Positions 26,758 to 35,843 are shown, counted from the first letter of the stretch. The stretch: DNA of 64,000 nucleotides from Curtobacterium sp. MCBA15_008 (GCF_001865065.1 NZ_MJGN01000045.1:119245-183244); one strand, 5' to 3'. A program made the numbers and translations. Notes: a model not told the origin generated them from the sequence alone.

Positions 26758-26937
26758 ATGCAGTACGACGCACCGTCCGGCACCGACCGGACCCCGCAAC
26801 GGCAGCCGCTTTCGGCTGTGGATGTCATCGCTGACCGACGAGACAACCCCTCGAACCAGTCGCGTCGTGACGACCAACGTCACACCGCTGATCATGACGC
26901 GCTGCGCACCGCGCATCGCACTCGACGGAACCGATGA
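26758..26937 (+). CDS. Small polar ORF coupled to the MmyB-type regulator
   Basis: 59 aa, very polar and probably disordered (rich in R, D, T, Q). Its merit is an excellent AAAAGGAGTGG site six bases before the ATG and an ATGA overlap with an in-frame upstream extension of the regulator gene. It could be a leader peptide or a degenerate small gene. Composition alone is not convincing. Confidence 0.35.
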   Translation: MQYDAPSGTDRTPQRQPLSAVDVIADRRDNPSNQSRRDDQRHTADHDALRTAHRTRRNR

Positions 26938-27014
26938 CCGTCATCTCCGCACGAACCCTCTCGTCGCCGCGACCCGACTCCGCGAGCCGACGAGCAGCTG
27001 AAGGAGCATCCCTG

Positions 27015-27866
27015 ATGCGTTACCGAACAACTCTCGGCGACTTCCTCCGAGCCCGTCGCTCCACCTGTCAACCCGAAGACGTCGGCCTGGACCGTGACAC
27101 CAGTCGTCGTGTCCCTGGCCTCCGACGTGACGAGGTCGCCCGTCTCGCCGGAATGAGCGCGGAGTACTACGTCCGCCTCGAACAGGGCCGTGTCAGCACT
27201 CCGTCCCGTCAAGTGATCGACGCGCTTGCACGCGCGATGCGGCTCGACCACCACGCTGCCGACTACATGGCACGTCTCGCCCGCGGCGAGGGAGCGTTCG
27301 GCGCTCACGCGGATGAGTTCCGCGAGCAAGCGCACACGTACCAGCGTCTCGAAGGCATCCTGCAGCAGTGGTCGGCGACACCGGCGTACCTCACCGACAG
27401 CAACCTCGACATCATCGCCGCCAACGACCTGATGGTCACCTTGACCGGAGGGACCATCGCCGCCGGCAAGAACGTCGTGCAAGCAACATTCGTGCCCGAG
27501 AACCGGACAGCGCTGCTCGAGTGGGAGAACACCGCCAGGGCAGCTGTCGCCACACTCCGCTACACCGCAGACGAAGACGCTCCCCGTTTCCGCCAACTAG
27601 TCGCAACGCTTGCCACCGACCGGGACTTCGACCGGATCTGGCACCGCTACGAAGTCCTCTGCCCAGGCGACTACGAAGTGGAAGCCGACAGCGACTTCGG
27701 TGTCATCCGGTTCGGCATCCGCAACTTCGTCCTCCCCGACCTCCGCGGGTGCATGGTCACTGTTTGGCACGCGGACGAGGGATCAGCGGCAGCAGACGCC
27801 TTCACGCAACTGCGTATCAACCGCAGCGCCGTGGCGGACCGGGACCTCCTCGCCGCCGCAAGCTGA
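27015..27866 (+). CDS. MmyB-type HTH regulator with ligand-binding domain
   Basis: 283 aa. The start is set by AAGGAGCATCCCTG before the ATG; an extension to 26934 is possible. The XRE-type HTH (about 5-85) has GLRRDEVARLAGMSAEYYVRLEQGR. It is followed by the MmyB-like ligand-binding domain (about 105-280, DIIAANDLMVTLTG..., then LRYTADEDAPRFRQLVATLA). This family usually controls a divergent or adjacent oxidoreductase or short-chain dehydrogenase gene. Here the divergent gene encodes the 186-aa hypothetical protein. Confidence 0.9.
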   Translation: MRYRTTLGDFLRARRSTCQPEDVGLDRDTSRRVPGLRRDEVARLAGMSAEYYVRLEQGRVSTPSRQVIDALARAMRLDHHAADYMARLARGEGAFGAHADEFREQAHTYQRLEGILQQWSATPAYLTDSNLDIIAANDLMVTLTGGTIAAGKNVVQATFVPENRTALLEWENTARAAVATLRYTADEDAPRFRQLVATLATDRDFDRIWHRYEVLCPGDYEVEADSDFGVIRFGIRNFVLPDLRGCMVTVWHADEGSAAADAFTQLRINRSAVADRDLLAAAS

Positions 27867-28062
27867 ACCGCCGAAGACATGCCGGCAGAGCCACTCATCC
27901 TTTGTCGAACCGACCTTCGACGGACGCGCGCTGCCAATCCGAACGCTCCGATCTAGCGTCCCAGTACACGCTTCACCGTCCTCTTCCACCAGCGTCCCCG
28001 GGCTGCCACGTCAACGGCATCCGATGCCGCGGAAGAGCTTCGTCACGACTTCGAGAGGACCC

Positions 28063-29559
28063 ATCATGGATGCGCAGAGCACCCTCCTCGGCAGGCCTCA
28101 GCCCGAAACAACCGCATTCGACTGGATCATGCACCCGGGTCTGGACCGGTTCCAGATCCGCGCCACAACGGACCTCGGCACTGCCCGCCGTTCAACGGCT
28201 GTCACCGTGCCCTCCGAGGACACGTTCCCGCTGCTGGCAGCGCCGCTGCTGCGTCGCCTCCACCAGCAGCCAGCCGCCACACCGAACCATGCATGGATGA
28301 TCGCCGTGCACATCGGCGACACCGGCCGTGCCCTCCGAGAATTGGCAGCGCTCCGGCCGACCTTCGCCGGCGCCGACCCAGCAGAGTTCACTGCAACGGA
28401 CCGGATGATCCGGCTGCTGGAACACGACTGCCGGCACGGTGCACTTGCTGCAGAAGAACTCGACGACGCCGCCGCTTCCGGTGCTCAGCTCGGTGCACCG
28501 TGGATGACGAACCTCCTGGCAACGGAGGTCGCGTACGCGGTCCGGCCACGAAACGCCGCGTTGCGGACCGGCCAACGGTTCGGGGATGAGCGAACTGACC
28601 TGATGAGCATCTCCGTCGGGCTCGCCGACGCGCGGCACCTCCTCGACCGGGCCACGTTCGGCCAAGCCCGGGTCCGCGCAGACGACACCCTTCGTCGTGC
28701 GAAGCGTGCCGGGCTTCCGCTGCACGCCGCACGGGCGCAGACCATCGTCACCATCGCTGACGCCGTCACCGGCGACGTCGGTCCCGCCGCGGACGCAGCA
28801 GACATCCTCGTCCGGCTCGGCGCACGCGACGGGTTCACCGACATTCAGCTTTCCGGCGAGCATGCCCGGCTGCTCCTCGCCGCACGAGCCGGAGACTGGG
28901 ACCGCATCCTCGACGATGGGGAACGGCTCCTCGGCTGCCTGCGCGCCGCTCCGCGCTCCATCGCAGCCGCCCGGATCGCGCTCGACATCGTCGAAGCGTC
29001 AACGATGGCTGCAGAACCCGCCACGAACCTCATCGGGGAACTCCTCGACGCGTGGGATCCACACGCATCAGCACTCCACGAAGTGGCCTACCTTGCCCTG
29101 CTCGCCGGCCTCGGCGGCGGACCAGCAGGATGGCTTGCACGGAACGCCGTCCGCGCCGCGGAGCAGCACAAGTTGCACTTCGACGCCGCCCGACTGCAGT
29201 ACGCGTTCGCATCGGAGATGGCGGATCGCGGAAACGTGGAAGCGCAACTGGACGCGCTCGAGCAGGCGCGGCACCGTTTCGCCCGCGCCGGCGCACGCGA
29301 TTGGGCGCGACGCGTGGAGCAGCAGCTCACCGCCGCGCAGGCAGCCGTCGCCGACGCGGCCCTGCATGTGGCATTGACGGAGCAGGAAGCCCGCGTTGCC
29401 GCACTCGCCGCATCGGGAATGACGAACAAGCAAATCGCGGTGGAACTGTTCCTTTCGCCGAGAACCGTCAGTGGGCACCTTTATCGCGCGTTCCCTAAGC
29501 TCGGAGTCACTACCCGTGCGGGTCTCCGCGACGCGCTGACGGCAGCGCGTCTGCGGTAA
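28063..29559 (+). CDS. LuxR-type regulator without recognisable ATPase domain
   Basis: 498 aa. AGAGGACC precedes the ATG. The C-terminal 60 residues are a GerE/LuxR HTH: LTEQEARVAALAASGMTNKQIA followed by LSPRTVSGHLYRAFPKLGV. The preceding 430 residues are TPR-like helical repeats without a Walker A motif, so it resembles the C-terminal half of LAL/MalT-type regulators. It lies directly upstream of formate dehydrogenase. The LAL gene at 38140 is a longer relative with an intact P-loop. Confidence 0.85.
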   Translation: MMDAQSTLLGRPQPETTAFDWIMHPGLDRFQIRATTDLGTARRSTAVTVPSEDTFPLLAAPLLRRLHQQPAATPNHAWMIAVHIGDTGRALRELAALRPTFAGADPAEFTATDRMIRLLEHDCRHGALAAEELDDAAASGAQLGAPWMTNLLATEVAYAVRPRNAALRTGQRFGDERTDLMSISVGLADARHLLDRATFGQARVRADDTLRRAKRAGLPLHAARAQTIVTIADAVTGDVGPAADAADILVRLGARDGFTDIQLSGEHARLLLAARAGDWDRILDDGERLLGCLRAAPRSIAAARIALDIVEASTMAAEPATNLIGELLDAWDPHASALHEVAYLALLAGLGGGPAGWLARNAVRAAEQHKLHFDAARLQYAFASEMADRGNVEAQLDALEQARHRFARAGARDWARRVEQQLTAAQAAVADAALHVALTEQEARVAALAASGMTNKQIAVELFLSPRTVSGHLYRAFPKLGVTTRAGLRDALTAARLR

Positions 29560-29593
29560 GGAAACCGCCCTGGTATTCCCTCCCCAATGCCAA

Positions 29594-29603
29594 GTCATCT
29601 GAC
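29594..29603 (+). promoter_or_regulatory. GTCATCTGAC motif upstream of formate dehydrogenase
   Basis: Identical to the copies at 17826 and 36935 and located 73 bp before the start codon, consistent with a site upstream of a promoter. Candidate regulon operator. Confidence 0.55.
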
Positions 29604-29675
29604 TCATCCGACACTTCGCGATGTTCGATGGAATGAATGGGTAAGAGTTCACGACTGACAGAGAGAGAATCCACG

Positions 29676-30863
29676 ATGGCAAAGGTCCTTTGCGTCCTCT
29701 ACCCGGACCCGGTGACGGGTTACCCGCCCGTTTACGCCCGCGACAGCATCCCCACCCTGACGGAGTACCCGGGCGGAATGTCGCTGCCGTCGCCGTCAGC
29801 GATCGACTTCACGCCCGGGGAACTCCTCGGCAGCGTCAGCGGCGAATTGGGCCTGCGGAAGTTCCTCGAAGCTGCCGGCCACGAACTCGTCGTCACCTCC
29901 GATAAGGACGGTGAGGACTCCGAGTTCGAACGGGAGCTGCCCACCGCCGACATCGTCATCTCGCAGCCGTTCTGGCCGGCGTACCTCTCCGCGGAACGGA
30001 TCGCGAAGGCGCCGAACCTGAAGCTCGCGATCACCGCCGGTATCGGTTCCGACCACGTCGACCTCGACGCTGCGATCGCCCGAGGCATCACTGTCGCGGA
30101 GGAGACCTACAGCAACAGCATCAGCGTCTCCGAGCACGCCGTGATGCAGATCCTCGCCCTGGTCCGCAACTATCTGCCCGCCCACGACTGGGTGAAGAAC
30201 GGCGGCTGGAACATCGCCGACGCCGTCGAACGGTCCTACGACCTGGAAGGTATGAACTGCGGCGTCATCGCCGCGGGCCGCATCGGCCTCGCGGTCCTCC
30301 GCCGGCTGAAGCCGTTCGGCGTGAATCTGCACTACTCCGACAAGCGTCGCCTGCCCGCGGAGGTGGAGGAGGAGCTCGGCCTGACCTACCACGAGGACGT
30401 TCCGTCGCTGCTGAAGGTCGTCGATGTTCTCTCCATCCACGCGCCGCTGCAGCCGGAGACCTACCACATGTTCAACGACGAGCTCATCGGGCAGATGAAG
30501 CGCGGTTCGTACATCGTGAACACCGCCCGCGCGGAAATCATGGAACGCGACGCCGTCGTCCGGGCGCTCGAGACCGGTCAGCTCGCCGGGTACGCCGGTG
30601 ACGTCTGGTACCCGCAGCCGCCGGCTGCGGACCACCCGTGGCGGACGATGCCGCACGAGGGGATGACTCCGCACATGTCCGGTTCCTCCCTCTCCGCGCA
30701 GGCCCGCTACGCCGCCGGTACCCGGGAGATCCTCGAAGCGTGGTTCGCGCAGACGCCGATCCGTGAGGAGTACCTCATCGTCGATGGCGGCAAGCTCGCC
30801 GGCGCCGGCGCGGTGGCGTACACCACCGGTGGGACGAGTAGCCCTGGCAGCAGCGGACACTGA
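29676..30863 (+). CDS. fdh: NAD-dependent formate dehydrogenase
   Basis: 395 aa (bacterial homologs about 400). It catalyses formate + NAD+ to CO2 + NADH in the cytoplasm. It opens with MAKVLCVLYPDPVTGYPPVY and carries DFTPGELLGSVSGELGLRK, QPFWPAYLSAERIAKA, GIGSDHVDL, TYSNSISVSEH (substrate-binding Asn), the nucleotide fold GVIAAGRIG, D222 in LHYSDKRR (NAD specificity), NTARAE (catalytic Arg) and MTPHMSGSS (catalytic His). All key residues of the Pseudomonas-type enzyme are present. The gene is single, flanked by an upstream shared motif and a strong terminator. Formate may come from the bicupin or the environment. Confidence 0.97.
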   Translation: MAKVLCVLYPDPVTGYPPVYARDSIPTLTEYPGGMSLPSPSAIDFTPGELLGSVSGELGLRKFLEAAGHELVVTSDKDGEDSEFERELPTADIVISQPFWPAYLSAERIAKAPNLKLAITAGIGSDHVDLDAAIARGITVAEETYSNSISVSEHAVMQILALVRNYLPAHDWVKNGGWNIADAVERSYDLEGMNCGVIAAGRIGLAVLRRLKPFGVNLHYSDKRRLPAEVEEELGLTYHEDVPSLLKVVDVLSIHAPLQPETYHMFNDELIGQMKRGSYIVNTARAEIMERDAVVRALETGQLAGYAGDVWYPQPPAADHPWRTMPHEGMTPHMSGSSLSAQARYAAGTREILEAWFAQTPIREEYLIVDGGKLAGAGAVAYTTGGTSSPGSSGH

Positions 30864-30872
30864 CACCACCGC

Positions 30873-30909
30873 AAGAAGGGGCCGACGGTTTGCACCGTCG
30901 GCCCCTTCT
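30873..30909 (+). terminator. Rho-independent terminator after fdh
   Basis: A 17-bp perfect stem, AAGAAGGGGCCGACGGT with ACCGTCGGCCCCTTCTT, loop TTGC, then CGTTG. It lies about ten bases past the stop and also faces the convergent SnoaL-like gene, so it is probably bidirectional. Confidence 0.9.
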
Positions 30910-30950
30910 TCGTTGTGGCCGCGCTCCGAGCCCGACCCGTTCAGGCGGCG

Positions 30951-31343
30951 CTACTCGACCGGTTGGGCGTGCAGTTGCCGCCAGGAGCGGACGAAGCCAT
31001 CACCGACTGTGAACGTCGCCAACCCGAACAGCTCATGGGTTGCTTCGCCGGGGAACTGCACCCGCACTCGCTGCTCCGCCAGCACCGACGTCCCAGACAC
31101 TGCAACGACCTCCGGCAGGAACTCGAACACGGTGATGTTCTCGAACAAGCCCGAGAACACCGCCAACACTGCATCACGCCCTCGGACGCATTCACATGTT
31201 CGCGGCTGATACGCAACGTCCGCGCTCAGGAATGGAGCGATCTGGTCGATGCTGCGCGTGTTGAACGCGCTCATGAATGCTCGGGCGAGCAGTTCGTTTT
31301 CGAGGACATCGGCGACCGTGGAAACGAATTCATCATCGGGCAT
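30951..31343 (-). CDS. SnoaL-like protein, paralog 1
   Basis: 130 aa, the usual size of the NTF2/SnoaL-like cone fold. It shows LENELLARAFMSAFNTRSID (residues 14-33), FLSADVAYQP, RGRDAVLAVF and a closing W-R-Q-L-H strand. It is paralogous to the genes at 32546 and 36231, which share LENELL(V/A)R and the terminal WxQ(M/V/L)H. The fold hosts isomerases, hydrolases and ligand binders; clear catalytic residues of limonene-epoxide hydrolase (D-R-D triad) are not evident. Convergent with fdh. Function unknown. Confidence 0.8.
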   Translation of the reverse strand: MPDDEFVSTVADVLENELLARAFMSAFNTRSIDQIAPFLSADVAYQPRTCECVRGRDAVLAVFSGLFENITVFEFLPEVVAVSGTSVLAEQRVRVQFPGEATHELFGLATFTVGDGFVRSWRQLHAQPVE

Positions 31344-31716
31344 CAGAATCTACCTCCGTGCGAGCGAAGCGTGGGCTGAGCGGGTGCTACCCGGTCAGTG
31401 TGAGCGTGGTACGCGCGTCCGGTAAGGGTCAAAAGTCGAGACGGTGCTGGACGGATCGAGCGGGTTTCACCGTGACGAAACTCAACAGGTCAATTGACCC
31501 GTTTGAGCAATTCCGGTGCGAAGTTACCGTCAATTCGACAAGTGAAGCAGCCCCGCAGCTGCTAGCGGTTCGCCGGCTACCAGGGAATCTTCCTGGCGGC
31601 AGGCGTGAGGCTGCCCCGTCCTCCTGACTGCGGTCATGGACGGCGGGGGCCACACCACCCGCGCGGACGACGCCCGCCGGACTTATCCCGCTCCACCCCA
31701 CGGAAGAAGCCCAATC
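31344..31716. other. Divergent control region (SnoaL / acetate transporter family)
   Basis: 373 bp with no gene. It contains a perfect dyad GTCAATTGAC at 31489 and a related GTCAATTCGAC at 31529, both resembling the six-site motif found elsewhere in this island. Promoters for both divergent genes are expected here. Confidence 0.5.
31489..31498. promoter_or_regulatory. Perfect GTCA-AT-TGAC dyad
   Basis: GTCAATTGAC is fully palindromic and differs from the island motif GTCATNYGAC only in its centre. It lies 219 bp before the transporter start and 146 bp before the SnoaL start. Confidence 0.4.
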
Positions 31717-32391
31717 GTGACCCAGCTCCAGCACCCGGAGGCACCCTTGGTGCCGGTCTCCCCGCACCTCATCGACGCTGACGCGCCCACCCGTCCCCGC
31801 CCCACCGCATCGCCTCGACACCCCGTGGTCAAGGCGTTCGCTGACCCGGCTGCACTCGGCCTCGGTGCATTCGGCCTGTCGACGTTCCTGCTCAGCTTCG
31901 CCAATGCCGGGCTCGTCCCCGCCGCAGCCGTGGCTGTCCTCGGTATCGGACTCTTCTACGGCGGTCTCGCGCAGGTCCTCGCCGGCCTGTGGGAGTTCGC
32001 GCAGGGAAACACGTTCGGGTCGATCGCGTTCGTGTCCTACGGAGCGTTCTGGATGGCGTACTGGTGGACGCAGACGAACCCCGCCCTCGCCCGAGAAGCG
32101 GGCGGCGCTGGCGTGGGCCTGTTCATGATCTGCTGGGGCATCTTCACCGCGTACATGGTCGTGGCGGCGTTGCGCATCAACGTGATGCTTTCCGTCCTTT
32201 TCATCATCGCCACGTTCACCTTCGTTGCCCTCGGCCTCGGCGCGTTCACCGGCGAGGCATGGCTCGGACACATCGGCGGCTGGCTCGGCTTCGCTACGGC
32301 GTTGACCGCCTGGTACGGATCGTTCGCATCGGTCACCAACGCCACGTGGCGGCGCAACGTCATCCCCGTTGGAGAGATCAGCGCCTCCTGA
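31717..32391 (+). CDS. GPR1/FUN34/YaaH (AceTr) family transporter
   Basis: 224 aa from a GTG with GGAAGAAG upstream. A disordered N-terminus of about 35 residues is followed by six membrane spans. The family signature NPAPLGL appears as ADPAALGLGAFGLSTFLLS (about 41-59), with N replaced by A. The conserved narrow-pore segment YGGLAQVLAGLWEFAQGNTFG and FGSIAFVSYGAFWMAYW are intact. Family members take up acetate, succinate and related small monocarboxylates by ion coupling. Proximity to formate dehydrogenase makes formate or another C1/C2 acid a candidate substrate (inference). Confidence 0.9.
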   Translation: MTQLQHPEAPLVPVSPHLIDADAPTRPRPTASPRHPVVKAFADPAALGLGAFGLSTFLLSFANAGLVPAAAVAVLGIGLFYGGLAQVLAGLWEFAQGNTFGSIAFVSYGAFWMAYWWTQTNPALAREAGGAGVGLFMICWGIFTAYMVVAALRINVMLSVLFIIATFTFVALGLGAFTGEAWLGHIGGWLGFATALTAWYGSFASVTNATWRRNVIPVGEISAS

Positions 32392-32471
32392 GCAACTCGG
32401 AGCCGGACGGCGCCGACCAGTACCGCCGACGCTGCCCGGCTCCCCGCCCCTCCTGGCACTGCAGCAACTGA

Positions 32472-32481
32472 GTCATACGAC
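32472..32481 (+). promoter_or_regulatory. GTCATNYGAC-type motif upstream of SnoaL paralog 2
   Basis: GTCATACGAC lies 65 bp before the SnoaL start and shares GTCAT and GAC with the sites before fdh and the bicupin. Confidence 0.5.
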
Positions 32482-32545
32482 TGCTGTGCACCTCACTACC
32501 CGGCACGCATCGTTGACCAACCGTCCATGTGAAGAAGGACCACCC

Positions 32546-32935
32546 ATGTTGAACGAACCCATGTCCCGCCCCCGCAACGGCATCGTCGCGCTGGAGAACG
32601 AGCTGCTCGTGCGGGACTTCGTCGACCACTTCAACCGCGGCTCCATCGAGCAGCTCGCGCAGTTCCTGCACCCGAGCATCATCTACCGAGCCTCCGATGG
32701 GCCGTCCATGCGCGGACGAGCCCTCGTCCTGGCATCGATTGCGAAGACGAGACAGACCTTCGACCAGATCGAGGTGGTCCTGCGCGCTGTCGGCCTGTCC
32801 GAGGAGAACGTCCTCGTCGAGTTCGGGATCCAGCTCGCGACCGGTGGTGGGATGCCCCGGTGGCGGACCGGCTTCGCATCGTTCCAGCTGCGCGACCACC
32901 TCATCGCCGAATGGCGCCAGATGCACGCCGCGTAG
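32546..32935 (+). CDS. SnoaL-like protein, paralog 2
   Basis: 129 aa; GAAGAAGGACC precedes the ATG. Order of features: IVALENELLVRDFVDHFNRGSIEQ, FLHPSIIYRAS, RGRALVLASI, VLVEFGIQLA and EWRQMHAA at the end. It is closest to paralog 3 at 36231, sharing GIVALENELLVRDF. NTF2-like cone fold; small-molecule binding or a hydrolase/isomerase role is inferred. The shared upstream motif suggests coregulation with fdh and the bicupin. Confidence 0.8.
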   Translation: MLNEPMSRPRNGIVALENELLVRDFVDHFNRGSIEQLAQFLHPSIIYRASDGPSMRGRALVLASIAKTRQTFDQIEVVLRAVGLSEENVLVEFGIQLATGGGMPRWRTGFASFQLRDHLIAEWRQMHAA

Positions 32936-33010
32936 GCACCGGCACAGACGGACCCTCATAGGGACCCTTCCACGACCCGCCCCTCGAGACCGCCACCATA
33001 CGATGCGGAT

Positions 33011-33550
33011 ATGCCGTGGGACCGAACGAGCGACGCTGCCTTCGACGAGCAGGTTGGCTCCCTCCCGGACGCGACGATCGTCATCGACCGCTACCTCGAC
33101 ATCGTCGCAGCGAACCCCCTGGCTGAGGCCCTGTCCGGAGCTCTAACGGTCGGCAGCAACCTCGCCCGCAGCATGTTTCTCGACCCCGTCCTGCACGTCA
33201 CTGTCGACGACTGGGAACACCATGCGGCCGTCACCGTGGCAGCACTCCGGGGAGAGGTGCGGGCGCATCCAGCGGACCGGCGTTACGTTGATGTCGTCGG
33301 TGAACTCATGACCCGCAGCTCCTGGTTCGTCGGCGACTGGGTCAGGACGCCGCTGGCCGTGCCGCCAACGAGCGTCATCGCATTCGAGCATCCCACCGTC
33401 GGAGCGCTCACCCTTCGATTCGTCCGCCTGCGCCGGCCGTCTGACGAGTACGTGTTCGTGATGTGGACTGGCGCGAACCGGGCATCGATCGTCGCACTCC
33501 ACCAGCTCAGTCGGCTCATCTCGCAGACGCCGACCTCGACAACCTCGTAG
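33011..33550 (+). CDS. Stand-alone MmyB-like ligand-binding domain
   Basis: 179 aa. It aligns by eye with the C-terminal ligand domain of MmyB-type regulators: LDIVAANPLAEALSGAL, RSMFLDP, DDWEHHAAVTVAALRGE, HPADRRYVDVVGEL, then a late strand RFVRLRRPSDEYVFVMWTG. The N-terminal XRE HTH is missing; only about 20 residues precede the domain. It may sense the same ligand as the full-length regulator at 27015 and act by titration or heterodimerisation. Or it is a remnant after loss of the HTH. The upstream sequence does not reveal an HTH in any frame. Confidence 0.75.
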   Translation: MPWDRTSDAAFDEQVGSLPDATIVIDRYLDIVAANPLAEALSGALTVGSNLARSMFLDPVLHVTVDDWEHHAAVTVAALRGEVRAHPADRRYVDVVGELMTRSSWFVGDWVRTPLAVPPTSVIAFEHPTVGALTLRFVRLRRPSDEYVFVMWTGANRASIVALHQLSRLISQTPTSTTS

Positions 33551-33680
33551 GACCCGAAGCGGAGCACGGCGCCCTCGTTCAGCCATTCGCAATGGCACAC
33601 CCCGCCGGGTGGGGAGGGCCGCGAAGGTGGGCATAGTTTGGACACGCGCCGCCGCCGCCCACTGCTTAGCGTCGGTACCG

Positions 33681-34850
33681 ATGAACCTTCAAGACGTTGC
33701 CGACGAACTCGTCGGCAAGCTCTCCCGCTCGGTCGTGATCAACGACCTCCATTTCACGCCCCTCGCTGCCTCAGCGCAGGGTGATGAAATCGATGAGATT
33801 CGTGCGGCGAGCCTGCTGAAACGAGCCACGCCGCCAGAGATCCGCGCGTACCTCGAGTCGATCAACATCAACAACCTGCTGAACCCGACAACCGTTGATC
33901 TAGCCCACCTCGGCGGACAGGAACGGCTCGCCGTTCCCATCCGCGACGAAGCCGGGCCGCTCGCCATCCTCTGGCTCATCACTGGCAACCTGCCCCCGCT
34001 GACCGCGGAGCAGTTCCGCGCCATCGATGCTGCAGTGGTCCTCATCCGCGACCAGCTCTCCGCCGGCACCAAGGATGTGCGACGTGCTCGCGCCGCCGTC
34101 GAATTGGAACTCCTCGCCGACGACGTCAACGTCCGCCGAGACGCGTTCACTCGCGCTGTCAACGAAGGGTGGCTGTACCGAGGTGACCGAACGAGCGTGT
34201 TCGCAGTGACGTTCGACACCACCGTCAGCGAACTCGACCGGGTCGCCTTCGCATCTCGCGTCACCGGGCGCCGCCACGGCAGCTTGGCGTTCCTCGGGGA
34301 ACGGGACACCCGGATGCTGTTCGCCGGTAGCGCCGACATCGACGGGACCCTCGCAACCCTCACATCAGAAGGGCTCGGCGGCAGCCACTCAATCCGCTCC
34401 ATCGGCACCGCGCGAGTCCAAGCCAACGAGGACGACCTCGCCCCAGCAGCGGACCGTGCACGTTCCGCGGCGAGCATCCTCGACCGTGTCCCCAAGCTTG
34501 GCCGCCACGCCGACGTCAGCGAGCTCGGCACCTGGCTGCTGCTGACGCAGCTCAACGCCAACATCAGCAACCTCGCCCTGTTCTCACCCGCCGCCCACTA
34601 CCTGTGGACGCAAGGAGACGAGCAGCAGATCGAAACCATCGAACGGTACCTCGACGCCGGCACCAGTGTCCGCGTCGCCTGCGAGCTGCTGCACGTACAC
34701 CGCACGACCCTCTACTACCGACTCGACAACATGCCGCCGATCATCAAAGAAGCGCTCGAGGACGGCGTCTCCCGCAGCACCCTCCACCTCGCGCTGAAAC
34801 TTGCCCGTCTGATGTCCGAACCGATCCACGCAGAGAGGGTGCAACAGTGA
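33681..34850 (+). CDS. PucR-family regulator, second copy
   Basis: 389 aa. GAF-like N-terminal half with DLAHLGGQERLAVPIRDE (about 74-91). The C-terminal HTH_30 has TIERYLDAGTSVRVACELLHVHRTTLYYRLDN and RSTLHLALKL. Same architecture and motif sequence as the PucR at 21230, so the island carries a duplicated pair. Its stop overlaps the GTG start of the alpha/beta hydrolase (GTGA), making them a coupled unit, which is unusual for a regulator and an enzyme. It probably controls its own operon. Confidence 0.85.
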   Translation: MNLQDVADELVGKLSRSVVINDLHFTPLAASAQGDEIDEIRAASLLKRATPPEIRAYLESININNLLNPTTVDLAHLGGQERLAVPIRDEAGPLAILWLITGNLPPLTAEQFRAIDAAVVLIRDQLSAGTKDVRRARAAVELELLADDVNVRRDAFTRAVNEGWLYRGDRTSVFAVTFDTTVSELDRVAFASRVTGRRHGSLAFLGERDTRMLFAGSADIDGTLATLTSEGLGGSHSIRSIGTARVQANEDDLAPAADRARSAASILDRVPKLGRHADVSELGTWLLLTQLNANISNLALFSPAAHYLWTQGDEQQIETIERYLDAGTSVRVACELLHVHRTTLYYRLDNMPPIIKEALEDGVSRSTLHLALKLARLMSEPIHAERVQQ

Positions 34851-35716
34851 CCGCTTCAACTGGCAGCTTCATCACCTCCGACGGCGTCCGCCTGCAATAC
34901 GACGACACCGGCGGTGCCGGCAGCCCACTCCTGCTCCTGCACGGGTGGGGGCAGACACGGGCGATGTTCCACGGCCAGCGCGACCTTGCCGAGCACCGGC
35001 GGGTCATCACCGTGGACTTCCGTGGACACGGCCGCTCCGACAAACCCGAGCACGGCTACCGCATCGCCCGGTTCGCCGCCGACCTTCGCGACCTGTCCGA
35101 CCATCTCTCCCTGAACCGATTCGACGTCCTCGGATGGTCGATGGGCGCGTCCGTCATCTGGTCCTACATCGACCTGTTCGGCACGGACCGGCTCCGCTCG
35201 ATCATCATCGTTGACCAGCCGGCAGCGGTCGCCGCCGTCCCGTGGATGTCGGACGCGGAGCAAACCAGTTCCGGCGCGATCCTCCCCATCGACGGGCTTG
35301 TGCAACTCGCTCACGACATCCACTCGGACCGAACCGGCGACATCACCGAAGCGTTCGTCCGCGGCATGTTCAGCGGACAGCCCGACCCCGCCGTGTGGGC
35401 GTTCGTCGCTGATGAAATCCGACAGACCGCGGGACCGCAGTCCGCGACCCTGCTCTTCGACCACGGTGCGCAGAACTGGCTCGACGTGCTGCCCCGCATC
35501 GACCGCCCCACCCTCGTCATCGGCTGCGACGGCAGCCACGTCCCCGCCGACTCGCAACGCTTCCTCGCCGACCGGATCCCGGACGCGCAAGTGCACATCT
35601 TCGGCAGCGACATCGCCCAGTCGCATTTCCCGTTCCTGGAGAACCCTGCCGCGTTCAACAACGTCGTCGACCAGTTCCTGCAACGCGTCGGCAGCCGGCA
35701 ACTCATCCGCTCCTGA
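34847..35716 (+). CDS. Alpha/beta hydrolase (esterase/haloperoxidase type)
   Basis: 289 aa from a GTG embedded in the PucR stop. Canonical fold: oxyanion-hole HGWGQ (32-36), FRGHGRSDKP (58-67), nucleophile elbow GWSMGAS with S98, then D228 in GCDGSH and H260 in SHFPFL completing the triad. The cap region (about 130-200) is helical. It belongs to the broad lipase/C-C hydrolase/non-haem haloperoxidase group. No signal peptide, so it is cytoplasmic. A carboxylic ester or lactone substrate is likely, given the neighbouring acid-metabolism genes. Confidence 0.9.
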   Translation: MTASTGSFITSDGVRLQYDDTGGAGSPLLLLHGWGQTRAMFHGQRDLAEHRRVITVDFRGHGRSDKPEHGYRIARFAADLRDLSDHLSLNRFDVLGWSMGASVIWSYIDLFGTDRLRSIIIVDQPAAVAAVPWMSDAEQTSSGAILPIDGLVQLAHDIHSDRTGDITEAFVRGMFSGQPDPAVWAFVADEIRQTAGPQSATLLFDHGAQNWLDVLPRIDRPTLVIGCDGSHVPADSQRFLADRIPDAQVHIFGSDIAQSHFPFLENPAAFNNVVDQFLQRVGSRQLIRS

Positions 35717-35843
35717 CCACCGACGGCCGCAGCGTTAACGAAGCCCAGGCTGCGAGTGACATGCCCCGTGACAGGGGAGGTGCAGCGCTGCTCTCAAAGG
35801 GTCGATGGGCAGGATGCCCACGCACGCTCCCAGGAAGGGACAC

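Noticed and set aside
28063-29559. LAL-type ATPase regulator
   Set aside because: Ends in a LuxR HTH but lacks any Walker A motif in the preceding 430 residues; called LuxR-type without ATPase.
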